A stretch of DNA of 64,000 nt from an uncultured Christensenellaceae bacterium (GCA_910588155.1 CAJUPB010000002.1:191446-255445), one strand, 5' to 3'. Numbered from the stretch's first letter, positions 36,193-44,983 are shown. Notes: a model not told the origin generated them from the sequence alone. Translations and numbers: made by a program.

Positions 36193-36897
36193 TTAAATAT
36201 CTTCCGATAAAGCTGCTTGGCATATGGCGCAGTAACGGGGATGTTCGGGATTTATTTTCACCTTAACTTCCGCTCCCGTGCAAAGGCGTTTTGCGAGTTT
36301 GTTTGACGCGCGCAAAAAAGCTTCCGATTTCGCACCGTCCGTTTCCACGACATAGACTTTTACAAAAAAGTTTTTTCTGCCGAAAAACAATATGGGGAAT
36401 TGACCGCGGACGCTTGTTATTTTTCCGATACGTTCCTCGGCATTTTTGCTTTTAAGCACTTTTCGGCTGTGCCTTGTCTGAAACCGTATAGACATTTCGA
36501 TTGCCGTTACAATCAAAACAAACAGCGCGGCAGCCGCCGCTGCTCCGAGCTGCCAAATGCCGCGAGACAGCCAAAAAACTATGCCGATAAAAATAAATAT
36601 CAATAAAGCCGCGAGAAAGGAGAAGAGCAAGCCTGTCTTTATGCTTGTCAAAACAGTCGTTTTGCCTTCTTCCGCCTCCCAATCCGCGCGTCCGTCCAAA
36701 TGCGCTATCCACGGTACGATGCACGCCACAACGAACACGGAGCAAATGACGATACACAATCCGATTGCAAATTGTTGCCAATTTTCGGTATCTCCGCTCA
36801 CGCCGGAGTACGCAAGAAAGCCGCCCCCTCCGATACCGCCTATAAATACGGCTGCGGCAATAAGCTTCAAAATCATTCCGGAAGATTTTTCTTTCAT
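36193..36897 (-). CDS. Multi-pass membrane protein with C-terminal cytoplasmic domain, unknown
   Basis: A 234-aa protein starting at the ATG at 36897; an open frame extends further but has no ribosome site. At least four hydrophobic segments are visible (LKLIAAAVFIGGIGGGGFLA, FAIGLCIVICSVFVVACIV, LLFSFLAALLIFIFIGIVFW, AAAAAALFVLIVTAIEMSI). The last ~75 residues are soluble and end in a CxxC-like CAICQAAL. A near-consensus promoter ends 7 bases before this ATG, so the transcript would have almost no leader. It is divergent from the gene with the G10 promoter. Confidence 0.6.
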   Translation of the reverse strand: MKEKSSGMILKLIAAAVFIGGIGGGGFLAYSGVSGDTENWQQFAIGLCIVICSVFVVACIVPWIAHLDGRADWEAEEGKTTVLTSIKTGLLFSFLAALLIFIFIGIVFWLSRGIWQLGAAAAAALFVLIVTAIEMSIRFQTRHSRKVLKSKNAEERIGKITSVRGQFPILFFGRKNFFVKVYVVETDGAKSEAFLRASNKLAKRLCTGAEVKVKINPEHPRYCAICQAALSEDI

Positions 36898-36904
36898 AGG
36901 CACA

Positions 36905-36933
36905 ATTATAACATAATGTCGGGGAAAAGGCAA
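36905..36933 (-). promoter_or_regulatory. Minus-strand promoter with start point at the ATG
   Basis: On the minus strand TTGCCT (36933-36928), 17 bp, TATAAT (36910-36905), then seven bases and the ATG at 36897. No Shine-Dalgarno sequence lies between. Confidence 0.65.
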
Positions 36934-36954
36934 GAAAAATCTTCGCATTATTGC

Positions 36955-36986
36955 TTGACATCGCGGGGGGGGGGATGTGTTATACT
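36955..36986 (+). promoter_or_regulatory. Promoter with a G10 tract in its spacer (candidate phase-variable switch)
   Basis: TTGACA at 36955-36960 and TATACT at 36981-36986 are separated by 20 bp, of which ten are an uninterrupted G run (36965-36974). Loss of three G would restore the optimal 17-bp spacer. The leader then carries AAAGGAGG before the ATG at 37033. Confidence 0.75.
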
Positions 36987-37032
36987 CTTTACAAGGAACA
37001 AAAATATAAAAACAAACTATAAAGGAGGACTA

Positions 37033-38052
37033 ATGAATAAGAATATCGAAAAGTTCCTTGCAGAACAGGGTTTGACTGTGACGGGCGACAAAGCTTACGG
37101 TTTTTTGCGCGGATATGAAACTAATGTTATAGTCAATAACCGAGATACTTCTTCTCCCTTTCGTATGCATATTTCCTTTTATGCGACGGACGAACAGAAG
37201 AATAGGATGGGCAGTGAATTTAATGCTTCGAAGATAGGTTTCTTGCGTTTCCAATTTACGCCGTACGGCGTGTTTATCGGACTCAACGGTTGGACGCTTA
37301 ATTCGTTGATTAAAAAGTTGCCTGAATATTTGGACCTGTTTTTCAAGACTATTGAGGCAAACGGCGGTTTGAATAAAAACTATTGTCCCGTATGCGCAAC
37401 GCAAATCGGCGGCGAATTCCCTGCCGAAGAACAGCCTTCGAGCGAGCAGACTCTTGTTTCCGAGGGGGCGGAAGAGGTCAAGCCCGCGCCTGCGGGAAAA
37501 CCCGAAACGCGACGTTGCGACGTCGACGGTTATATGATAACGATGGACGTCGGCTGCGTGGACAAAATCAACGCCATAATAACGGCGGACAACAAGGCTT
37601 TCGAAGAAGCTCCGAATAACTATGTAAAAGGTTTTATCGGCGCGGCTTTGGGCGGTCTTGTGGGCGGCATATTGACGGCGATATTGTATTTTATCGGTTT
37701 CGTGTCGGCAATATCGGCGGTTGTTGCGGTGCTTTTGGGAGCGTTCCTATATCAGAAGCTGGGCGGCAAGCCTAACAAGATGATGATTGTAATAGTTTCC
37801 GTTACGTCGCTTGTGTTTATGTTATTGTCGGTTGTGGTCGTATATCTGATTGCGACGGGCATAGCGATAAACAGCGAGGGCTTGGAAATGGGCGTATTCG
37901 AAGCATTCGGATTGCTTATGAGCGAGTCTGCGGAATTCTCGAGAATGTTCTGGCTCGACTTCGGTTTGGTGTTCCTGTTCTCGGCAATCGGTATCGGCAT
38001 AGAGATATTCACTCTGTCAAGACAGATTCAGAGAAAAAAGAATATCAGATAG
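37033..38052 (+). CDS. Membrane protein with zinc-ribbon-like cysteines, under the G10 promoter
   Basis: A 339-aa protein; the ATG at 37033 follows AAAGGAGG by 5 bases. Residues 1-115 are soluble and unrecognised. CPVCATQ near residue 118 and RRCDVDGY further on could form a zinc-ribbon-type site. Four hydrophobic segments follow (FIGAALGGLVGGILTAILYF, AISAVVAVLLGAFLY, MMIVIVSVTSLVFMLLSVVV, FGLVFLFSAIGIGIEIFTL). If expression is phase-variable, a surface or stress role would fit, but nothing in the sequence names one. Confidence 0.65.
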   Translation: MNKNIEKFLAEQGLTVTGDKAYGFLRGYETNVIVNNRDTSSPFRMHISFYATDEQKNRMGSEFNASKIGFLRFQFTPYGVFIGLNGWTLNSLIKKLPEYLDLFFKTIEANGGLNKNYCPVCATQIGGEFPAEEQPSSEQTLVSEGAEEVKPAPAGKPETRRCDVDGYMITMDVGCVDKINAIITADNKAFEEAPNNYVKGFIGAALGGLVGGILTAILYFIGFVSAISAVVAVLLGAFLYQKLGGKPNKMMIVIVSVTSLVFMLLSVVVVYLIATGIAINSEGLEMGVFEAFGLLMSESAEFSRMFWLDFGLVFLFSAIGIGIEIFTLSRQIQRKKNIR

Positions 38053-38143
38053 TAACAAAGAAAAAAGGCGGCGGCGAAAAAGCGCACTTCCATAGGGAAA
38101 TGAAAAAACAAATATTTTATTGATACGCTTTCAGATTATGAAA

Positions 38144-38173
38144 AAACACTCGAATTTTATTCGAGTGTTTTTA
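38144..38173. terminator. Bidirectional terminator between convergent genes
   Basis: AACACTCGAAT pairs with ATTCGAGTGTT around TTT, with As before and Ts after. It serves the + membrane gene and the minus-strand immunity operon. Confidence 0.85.
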
Positions 38174-38197
38174 GATAATGAAATTTTTAAGACTTGT

Positions 38198-38533
38198 TCA
38201 GTTTTTATATATTATAAGTGTGCAATCTTTTTCAAAACTAAAATTCGCCCATTTTCTTCCTATTTGTCGCACAAAATAGTATTCATCGTTCGGAAATATC
38301 TGTTTTGTCATAAATCGTAACAGGTTTAGCGCATCGGCAGATTCGTTCAACACGATTTCACGCGTACTCCATCCGTCTGTTACAGGTGAATATATTTCGT
38401 GAATCATATCATAAAACAACTCTTTTCCGTTGATTGGTATTTTTCTTATTAAGTCCGCCTTTCTGCCGCAATCAAGCATACTTTTTAACAGGTCATACTG
38501 TTTACCGTCAAGCGTTATTTCATATGTTTCCAT
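38198..38533 (-). CDS. Small protein, last gene of the immunity-like operon
   Basis: A 111-aa soluble protein (METYEITLDGKQYDLLKSML to the end). It is acidic-to-neutral and single-domain with no recognised motif. It starts 10 bases after the HEAT-like gene and has GGAGCG upstream, so it closes the six-gene minus-strand operon. Small orphan proteins of this size are common among polymorphic-toxin immunity genes; that is context, not homology. Confidence 0.6.
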   Translation of the reverse strand: METYEITLDGKQYDLLKSMLDCGRKADLIRKIPINGKELFYDMIHEIYSPVTDGWSTREIVLNESADALNLLRFMTKQIFPNDEYYFVRQIGRKWANFSFEKDCTLIIYKN

Positions 38534-38543
38534 TTTACGCTCC

Positions 38544-39233
38544 TTATTTGACCAATTTATTTAACAAAGAAACCAACTTTTTATAAGTAATATTATATTC
38601 TTCCAATACGCCGGCTTTCAAATCTTCGTACAAAGCCGCGCCATCTTCATCTGTTTGTTTATCCAAATCCGCCTTAGATTTAATGCCGTGACTTTGTAAA
38701 ATATCTATTACGGCTTGTTTCAGCGGTACGGACTTGCCGAGAACTTTTTTGTATAATTCGGGATAAGCGGAAATCGCATCTTTGTTTCCTTTGTTCTTAT
38801 ATTCGCTTAAAATATTGAGAATCATTCGCAAATTTTCGCGGTTCGCATTTTCTGCAAAGTTCAAAAGCTGCGATAGTTTTGTATCTTGCTGAATATTCAA
38901 AAACCAAATGTTTGTTAATATACTTTCGATAGTCCAATAATCGGTTTCGGTAAAAAGTTCGTTTAATAAAAACAAAAAACCCTTTTCGTCAAAATTATTA
39001 TTTAATATTTTAGCATATATAAACCGTGCGGCTCTACGCAATTCACGTTCCCCGTCGCTTTCGCCGCGGTGCTCGTCGATAATCTGTTCCAATACAGGCA
39101 ATAATGCAGTATCGCTTAATTTTTCCGCTTCACGCCTTGCTTTCCAAGATTCCATCTCCCGACTAACCTTGATTTCGGGTTCAAACGGAGTGTTCATTCT
39201 TTCAATCAAATTTTCCAACTGCGTTTTATTCAT
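38544..39233 (-). CDS. Helical repeat (HEAT-like) protein, possible immunity protein
   Basis: A 229-aa protein from the ATG at 39233; an upstream TTG at 39251 is less likely. The body is regular amphipathic helices (LLPVLEQIIDEHRG, ARFIYAKILNNNF, FLFLLNELFTETDYW, LRMILNILSEYKN), as in HEAT-type solenoids often used by immunity proteins. It overlaps the end of the preceding gene by 8 bases, showing translational coupling. No specific family is recognised. Confidence 0.6.
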   Translation of the reverse strand: MNKTQLENLIERMNTPFEPEIKVSREMESWKARREAEKLSDTALLPVLEQIIDEHRGESDGERELRRAARFIYAKILNNNFDEKGFLFLLNELFTETDYWTIESILTNIWFLNIQQDTKLSQLLNFAENANRENLRMILNILSEYKNKGNKDAISAYPELYKKVLGKSVPLKQAVIDILQSHGIKSKADLDKQTDEDGAALYEDLKAGVLEEYNITYKKLVSLLNKLVK

Positions 39234-40713
39234 AATTTTTCCGCTGTTCAATTTGCATATAAATCGGCTGTCCGTTTTCCATAAAACATTTAAATCGGAA
39301 ATCTCTTACCTCAAATTCCACTATGCCTTCATCTTCTTTAAGTACAGCTCTGTAGCCGGTATCATCATTATTATTTTTAGTGTATTGCACAAACTTCGAA
39401 AAAGGAAAGCGGAAAACAAAAAAATTTGATAAAAACTGCCTTAAATCAAGCCTGTAAATACCGTTTGCTTTATCAATCCAACCCGTGTCGACAAGACCGA
39501 GTTCTTCTTTTTTGTTTTCTATTTCTTCAACCGACCTGCAATTTTCGCCGTTTATAATAATTTCGTCCGCCCAAACTTTACAGTATTTTGTTACAGTTCT
39601 TCGCTCTAATTCTTCCAGCAGTTTCTCCAACCTGCCTTCTCCCTTTATATACCGCTTTACCCCGTCTTTATAATTTCTATAACCGTTCGGGATATTATAA
39701 ATCCATTCTTTGGGGTGGTCGGGGCATCTAAATTGTAAACATAAACGCGTTATGTCAATTTGCGGATATTTTTTCGGGACAGCAAACTCGTCCCAGTCAA
39801 GACCTCTGTCTGCAAAAAAACATTCGATATTATAAACCGGTTTTTTACAAACAGGGCAAATACCGTATTCTTGCGGCAGTCTTGCCGTAATTTGGTAGAT
39901 ATCGAAATATTCGGTTTTGTCGTACTTGTCGGTTTTTTTGTTGTAATATGAAATTTCGCTTTCGCCTTTTATATTGTAGACGTATTCGCCGACACCCAAA
40001 AATTCGCAGAAGCTTTCAAGCGTTACTTCTTCGGGTACGGGCTTCGGTGGATTTTGTTTTTCCTTAAACGCTTTTATATATCTGGGCGGGAAACGGTAAT
40101 TTTCCAAGCCCGCAATTTTTGCGGCTTCTTCCAAATACCATGCCCAAAAGCGCATTTCGCGTATAACGTATTTTCCGTTGTCGCCGTCGGTATAAGCGTT
40201 GCTCCATGCAACACACGCTTCCTTTGCAGCATCCCTTTCGTATGCGTCTATATCTTCATCAGTCAAGTCGCTGTCCCACGGCTCCAAATATGACTCGTCC
40301 TCCAAAGCTACGACCATTGCATCCCAAGCGGCGACAGCGGCCGAGGCGGATTCCCCGTATTCATCGACGGCGTTCATGAAATCGTCGATAGTAGATTGTT
40401 TCCGTTCTACCTGCAATTCTTTAATCGTTATTTTACCGTCTAAGTAAGCAAGGCTCTTTTTAATTAAATTTTGCGGACTTTTGTCATCGGGGTCGACAGA
40501 ACACCACATAGGCATTACTTTTTTTGCGCAGGCAAGCGCAAGATATGCGCGCTTTTTTAGCGGTTCCGTCAGCGACCGCGGCTTTAACGAGTCGCGGTCG
40601 CGCGGTTCGATTTCGCCCATAGTCTGCCAAATTTTTCGCCGTGCGGTCAGACTGAGTTTTCCGCTTTCCGCAATTTCTTTTTCAGCTTGTCTGAATACTT
40701 CGATACAACCCAT
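39226..40713 (-). CDS. Imm5-like protein with zinc-finger-like C-terminal half
   Basis: A 495-aa protein starting at the ATG at 40713; the frame remains open to 40845 without a good start. The first 150 residues (SLTARRKIWQTMGEIEPRDRD, then RAYLALACAKKVMPMWCSVDP and SLAYLDGKITIKELQ) have the look of the Imm5 immunity family of polymorphic toxin systems. The second half carries CPVCKKPVYNIECFF, a rubredoxin-like cysteine pair, in an unrecognised domain. It is long for an immunity protein and may be a fusion. The identification as Imm5 is from memory and tentative. Confidence 0.6.
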   Translation of the reverse strand: MGCIEVFRQAEKEIAESGKLSLTARRKIWQTMGEIEPRDRDSLKPRSLTEPLKKRAYLALACAKKVMPMWCSVDPDDKSPQNLIKKSLAYLDGKITIKELQVERKQSTIDDFMNAVDEYGESASAAVAAWDAMVVALEDESYLEPWDSDLTDEDIDAYERDAAKEACVAWSNAYTDGDNGKYVIREMRFWAWYLEEAAKIAGLENYRFPPRYIKAFKEKQNPPKPVPEEVTLESFCEFLGVGEYVYNIKGESEISYYNKKTDKYDKTEYFDIYQITARLPQEYGICPVCKKPVYNIECFFADRGLDWDEFAVPKKYPQIDITRLCLQFRCPDHPKEWIYNIPNGYRNYKDGVKRYIKGEGRLEKLLEELERRTVTKYCKVWADEIIINGENCRSVEEIENKKEELGLVDTGWIDKANGIYRLDLRQFLSNFFVFRFPFSKFVQYTKNNNDDTGYRAVLKEDEGIVEFEVRDFRFKCFMENGQPIYMQIEQRKNYE

Positions 40714-40768
40714 AATATTATTTCTCGAATTTTTTCTTACTGCATATAGCGATATTATTTCAACACGG

Positions 40769-41263
40769 TCAATCTTCCATATCGGAAAACGGAATTTTTC
40801 CGTGAAGCTCAACGGCGCGCCGACCTGTCGGCGTTCCGTCGTCATTGATTTCCATAAGGCGCATCTTTTTTATTTTTGAACAATCTATCTCGTCAAACAC
40901 GTCTGCGCATTCTGCGGACTCCTGGTCGCCGAGTTGGTACAAAATGCACTCGACGGCTTCTTGCACTCTTTCAAACGCAAACTTTTCTATGCTTTCTATC
41001 GAAGCGCCTTCTTTTATCAAAGCGGATACTTCGGGAAATCTTTCGTCAAGCTCGCCCTGCTCTTGATATTTTTTTATCATATCAGCAAAGCCGCCCCTAT
41101 GAAATTCAAGGTGGTCGCTAATCGGCTTCAAAAAGCGGAAAGAGGGAAGAACGGCAAAATATTCGTTTTCCTGTTTCAATTCCCACTTCGCCCATTCTTT
41201 TTGCAGACCGAATTTTTCCATTACGTTCAACTTTTCTTCATAAGTCATTTCTTTATCTTTCAT
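40769..41263 (-). CDS. Hypothetical protein of the immunity-like operon
   Basis: A 164-aa soluble, acidic protein with GGAG six bases before its ATG. No motif is recognised; the segment FRFLKPISDHLEFHRGGFAD and the C-terminal PTGRRAVELHGKIPFSDMED are distinctive. It sits between the SAM methyltransferase and the Imm5-like gene with short gaps, so it is part of the operon. Confidence 0.65.
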   Translation of the reverse strand: MKDKEMTYEEKLNVMEKFGLQKEWAKWELKQENEYFAVLPSFRFLKPISDHLEFHRGGFADMIKKYQEQGELDERFPEVSALIKEGASIESIEKFAFERVQEAVECILYQLGDQESAECADVFDEIDCSKIKKMRLMEINDDGTPTGRRAVELHGKIPFSDMED

Positions 41264-41297
41264 ATCAATCTCCAGATATTTCTTATATATAATCTCA

Positions 41298-42227
41298 TTA
41301 TATCACTTTTGATGCTGTTTTGCAAATCTCCGTTACATTCGGCTTAATTCCGCGCAATACCATAGTTACCGATACGGTCGTATCCCATTGCTTTTCGTTG
41401 TTGTCATATTGATTGATGCGAGTATCGTACTTATTATTTACAATGCGTTTCATTTCGGCAATTTCTTTGCTTGAAAAGTGTTCGGGCATAGAATACTCAA
41501 CCGATTCTATCGATTCGATAGCCGCATACCTGTCGGCGTTGATTATTGCACGGGCAAATTCGGGCGCAGTATCGGGATTATCAGGCGTTAAATTTGCTAT
41601 GATATATCCCGTTTTAACGCTCTTAAATCCGTACCGTTCCATAACGGCAGGCAATTTCGCCTCGTTCAGATAATATTTGCCTATGCCGTATTTTTCAACG
41701 GCGTTATCGAATTGTTCCGCTTTTTGCCAAAACTCTTTTTCGTAACCGCTTTGCGCGTAGCAATCGGGCGCAACCGTTATGCCTTTACGCGAAGAAAGCA
41801 CCAGGCAAACGCCGTTCGGTTTCAATACGCGCAGTTGCTCTTTGTAAAATACGGAATGTTCTATATGCTCGCAAACGGTGTTTGAAATCACAACGTCAAA
41901 GCTCTCATTTGCAAACGGTAATGCGGCAATATCGGCTTCGATAAAAGTTGCGCCTTTTTCGTGTTCTTTTGCAAAGCGTATAAATTCGCCGTCGCGGTCA
42001 ATAGCAATTATTTCCGCGTTTGGATACCAACGTGCGAGCGAGCCTGCAAGCGCACCCGAACCGCAACCTATTTCAAGAATTTTCAGTTGCTTTGTTTCGT
42101 CTAAACCGAATAACTCTTTGTACTCGCTTGCGAATTTATCATCAAACCGCAACTTGCGACTGTAATACAAAGTCTTTTCGCCTTGTATATATTTTGACCA
42201 TATCGTATTCATAGTACTGTACCGCAC
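41298..42227 (-). CDS. Class I SAM-dependent methyltransferase
   Basis: A 309-aa methyltransferase. The GTG at 42227 is chosen because GAAGGA lies seven bases upstream; an ATG at 42212 has none. Motif I is LEIGCGSGALAGSLA, followed by the acidic IAIDRD strand end, then ADIAALPF and FDVVISNTVCEHIEH, a UbiE/Methyltransf_11-type core. The C-terminal ~120 residues are unrecognised. It lies 22 bases behind the SUKH-like gene, in an operon that otherwise looks immunity-related. Substrate unknown. Confidence 0.82.
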   Translation of the reverse strand: MRYSTMNTIWSKYIQGEKTLYYSRKLRFDDKFASEYKELFGLDETKQLKILEIGCGSGALAGSLARWYPNAEIIAIDRDGEFIRFAKEHEKGATFIEADIAALPFANESFDVVISNTVCEHIEHSVFYKEQLRVLKPNGVCLVLSSRKGITVAPDCYAQSGYEKEFWQKAEQFDNAVEKYGIGKYYLNEAKLPAVMERYGFKSVKTGYIIANLTPDNPDTAPEFARAIINADRYAAIESIESVEYSMPEHFSSKEIAEMKRIVNNKYDTRINQYDNNEKQWDTTVSVTMVLRGIKPNVTEICKTASKVI

Positions 42228-42249
42228 GCAATATCCTTCACTTTTTTGT

Positions 42250-43089
42250 TCATTGCTTCCAAACTATGTCCCCCAAATGGCTGCCGAGCGCATCAATATG
42301 CTTTTCGTCGGATGCTCCGACTTTAATATCCGAATAGAAGCCGTTGCTTCTAATCCAAGCAATAAGCGTATCCGAATACATTACCGCAATTCCGTACACA
42401 TTGAATTCCGACAGAAGTTTATATGTATCATTGCAAAAATTCTCTAATTCCTTTTTGATATTAAGTGTTGTTACGAATTTGCCTTTGCATCTCCCTTTCT
42501 TAAATACGGGTTTATTTTCAAGAGCAATAGTAATCAAGCTGCCGACACAAAATTGATAGCAACAAAAATCACTTTCACCTATATACCATTCTCGCTTGAA
42601 ATATTGTGCAAGCTGTCCGCTTTCTATATCGTAACCCGCAATAGGTAACTTCTTTTTTTTGAAAAAAACAATTTTACCCTGCTCAACATAAATTTCGTCA
42701 AGCGGCAGAAAATGTTCTTCACTCGAAAAATATTCGTTTTTATTATAAATGGAAGAATAAATCAACTTCAACTCTTTGGGGAAAGAAACTCCTAACCTAT
42801 TTTCAACGGCAGAGAAGTCCATCTCAAAATCATTGTTAAGATTCATAAACGAGCGCATTTTATCAAGCATTATCCGTAAGTCCGCATACTCTGCATCGAG
42901 CATACGATGATTATCTATAAATGTAACAGCCCGCTCGCCTTCCCGTATAGGGTGGTCGGTCATAATACTATTCGGTTCGATTATTGAAACGCTTGTCCAA
43001 CCCGAAACCTGCGATTCATCATAACACCCGTAATATATTTTGTTTTCATAAAAATAAAATCCTTCGGTTGTTGTTTTGATTTTAGTCAT
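42250..43089 (-). CDS. SUKH (SMI1/KNR4)-like protein, probable immunity protein
   Basis: A 279-aa protein from the ATG at 43089. The central segment VENRLGVSFPKELKLIYSSIYN with LPLDEIYVEQGK is the SUKH signature: a short helix, a conserved FP...LK..Y, then a strand. SUKH proteins are the commonest immunity proteins against bacterial polymorphic toxins. The N-terminal ~85 residues and the C terminus are unrecognised. It appears to be the first gene of the minus-strand operon. A TATAAT lies six bases before the ATG but without a clear -35; AAGGAG lies 13 bases further up. Confidence 0.7.
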   Translation of the reverse strand: MTKIKTTTEGFYFYENKIYYGCYDESQVSGWTSVSIIEPNSIMTDHPIREGERAVTFIDNHRMLDAEYADLRIMLDKMRSFMNLNNDFEMDFSAVENRLGVSFPKELKLIYSSIYNKNEYFSSEEHFLPLDEIYVEQGKIVFFKKKKLPIAGYDIESGQLAQYFKREWYIGESDFCCYQFCVGSLITIALENKPVFKKGRCKGKFVTTLNIKKELENFCNDTYKLLSEFNVYGIAVMYSDTLIAWIRSNGFYSDIKVGASDEKHIDALGSHLGDIVWKQ

Positions 43090-43329
43090 AACCTTATTAT
43101 ATCTCCTTCGGCATAGCTCTACCATATAAACCACGTATTCCTAATATAAATTACTGTTTATCGTGCAGTCATCATATCACAAAATATGAAAAAATGCAAC
43201 TGATTGAATTTTGTGGGATATATAAAACATATCTATATCTCACTTGGCTACAAGCAGTCTTGTTCGTCCACGAAATATAAATATCAAAAAAGCGTTGCTT
43301 TACGCCACGCCTTAATCTCTACAACCTGC

Positions 43330-43377
43330 GGCTTACCGAATATTCTCTATGGGAATTGCGGTAAGCCCCGCTTTTTT
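43330..43377 (+). terminator. Orphan terminator-like hairpin
   Basis: GGCTTACCG (43330-43338) pairs with CGGTAAGCC (43359-43367), followed by CCGC and seven Ts. No plus-strand gene precedes it between 43135 and 43330; that stretch holds nothing else recognisable. Confidence 0.6.
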
Positions 43378-43430
43378 TGTTTATTATTGACAAGAGCAAA
43401 GCAGTCGCTTTTTACGGCGGCTGTTTTAAA

Positions 43431-44879
43431 TTATTTTCGGATTTCGATTTTGCCGATTTTATTGGCGTTCAACTCTTTGTTCCAGATATTGCCGTTGACA
43501 AACCTCAATGCGTAAAGATAGCGTCCGTCGATTTCTTCTCCGTAGAGTCGCAGATATACGTCGTACTTGCCGTTTTTTAAATCGAGAGAAACCGAGCGGT
43601 TTATGCTGTCGCCACCGGAGAAACCGTCGACGGTTTCCGTATATTTGATTTCTCCGTTTTCGTCCGTAAAAATCAATTGCGCCGATTTTTGTTTGTTGAG
43701 ATTTCCGAATCCCACATTTTTCAAGGTGAGTTTGACGTTCAGTTTGTCGAACTTATCCGAATACTCGAAGGTCGAATCGGTCAGTACGTATCTGTATCCC
43801 ATTCGATTGCGTATATAAGTAAAAGCCGTTTGTCCGTAATACAATTCGTCGTCGCCGCAATTGGCGGAATAGAAAGTGTTTTTCCATTTGTCGATAACTT
43901 GACTGTGCCATTCGATATTCAAATAGTTCAAGTGTATCTTTTTCATTTCGGGCAGGCAAACGTCGATGTCGTGAAGCTTGCTGTCGGGCACGACCGCTTC
44001 GCCGCCGAAGGGCAGGTGATTGGTCTGTTTGCTTAAAAATTCGATTTCTTTTTCGCGGTCGGTGTAAGTTCCGAGGTCGCTGGAAGAGCCGAGATAGCCG
44101 TCGTTGAAAATCCCCAAACGATAGGCTTTGTTGTCGGCGTCGATTGTATAATTCCCGATGTCGTTTACGGTAATCCCCAAGTAATCGTATATCATTTTCG
44201 GTGTTCTGACAAAAACGGGAAGATTGCAATTCGACAAAAAAGTTTCGATTATCGGAGTGATGTGCTCGGGAGTGGCTATTTTGCTGGTGTGCATTTCGCC
44301 CCACGGTCCGATTAAACCCGTTTCCACTGCCGTCACGGTGTTTGGGTATTTATTTAGCGTCGGGCAAAACTGTTTTATATGATTGTTTATGACGCTCGGG
44401 CTCGGCTCCGAATCGGCATTGCCGTTGTAGCCGCTGTCGTATGCAAACCTTACGATTGCATTTTTATTGTTCTGTTTCAATATAGACAAAAGTCCGTCTA
44501 TGCCTTCAATTGCGGCGGCGGACAACGACTTGTCCGAAACTCCGTTGACAACTTCGGAAAATGCGCTTATGTCGATACGCAAGTGATATAAAGATGCGGA
44601 ATCGTTTATGACGGCTTTATTGTAGTTTACGCCGTTTTCTCCGACCCATACATATATCGGTCGATAGAAGCCCTGGTCGGGGTTGTCGACGGCGTCAATG
44701 CTCTCCGTGTAATCGAGGTATTGTTTCAATGTATGCAAACGTTCCGAGTCCGCAGGCGGCGGATTTTCGGGAATCGGCGGTTTTTTGCATTTAGACAGAC
44801 AGATGGAAATTATTGCGACGGCAATCACGACGGCAAGCGTGAATGCGGCAATCAGTATTTTTTTATTTTTCATAGCCAT
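43431..44879 (-). CDS. Membrane-anchored DUF4874/DUF4832-like protein (glycosidase-like fold)
   Basis: About 482 aa. The frame is open back through tRNA-Gly, so the true start is the ATG at 44879 or 44873, directly after the tRNA. An N-terminal transmembrane anchor (ILIAAFTLAVVIAVAIISICL) precedes a proline-rich linker and an extracellular domain: NPDQGFYRPIYVWVGENG, LYHLRIDISAFS, GLIGPWGEMH, and TPKMIYDYLG. These match DUF4874 followed by DUF4832, TIM-barrel-like domains of unknown activity found in exported proteins. A beta-sandwich-like end (VKLTLKNVGFGNLNKQKSAQL) follows. There is no Shine-Dalgarno sequence. Confidence 0.75.
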   Translation of the reverse strand: MAMKNKKILIAAFTLAVVIAVAIISICLSKCKKPPIPENPPPADSERLHTLKQYLDYTESIDAVDNPDQGFYRPIYVWVGENGVNYNKAVINDSASLYHLRIDISAFSEVVNGVSDKSLSAAAIEGIDGLLSILKQNNKNAIVRFAYDSGYNGNADSEPSPSVINNHIKQFCPTLNKYPNTVTAVETGLIGPWGEMHTSKIATPEHITPIIETFLSNCNLPVFVRTPKMIYDYLGITVNDIGNYTIDADNKAYRLGIFNDGYLGSSSDLGTYTDREKEIEFLSKQTNHLPFGGEAVVPDSKLHDIDVCLPEMKKIHLNYLNIEWHSQVIDKWKNTFYSANCGDDELYYGQTAFTYIRNRMGYRYVLTDSTFEYSDKFDKLNVKLTLKNVGFGNLNKQKSAQLIFTDENGEIKYTETVDGFSGGDSINRSVSLDLKNGKYDVYLRLYGEEIDGRYLYALRFVNGNIWNKELNANKIGKIEIRK

Positions 44880-44896
44880 TTTTATCTGCGAATTTT

Positions 44897-44971
44897 TGGA
44901 GCGGAAGACGGGACTCGAACCCGCAACGTCCAGCTTGGGAAGCTGACGCTCTACCATTGAGCCACTTCCGC
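44897..44971 (-). tRNA. tRNA-Gly (CCC)
   Basis: GCGGAAG pairs with CTTCCGC, the T arm is GCGGGTTCGAGTCCCG-like, and CCA is encoded. The anticodon stem TCAGC/GCTGG encloses the loop TTCCCAA with anticodon CCC, reading GGG. The next gene begins 17 bases after the CCA. Confidence 0.93.
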
Positions 44972-44983
44972 AGAAACCAACTA

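Noticed and set aside
43135..43515. Plus-strand frame of about 100 codons around the orphan hairpin
   Set aside because: No ribosome site, low-complexity translation and overlap with the end of the DUF4874-like gene.
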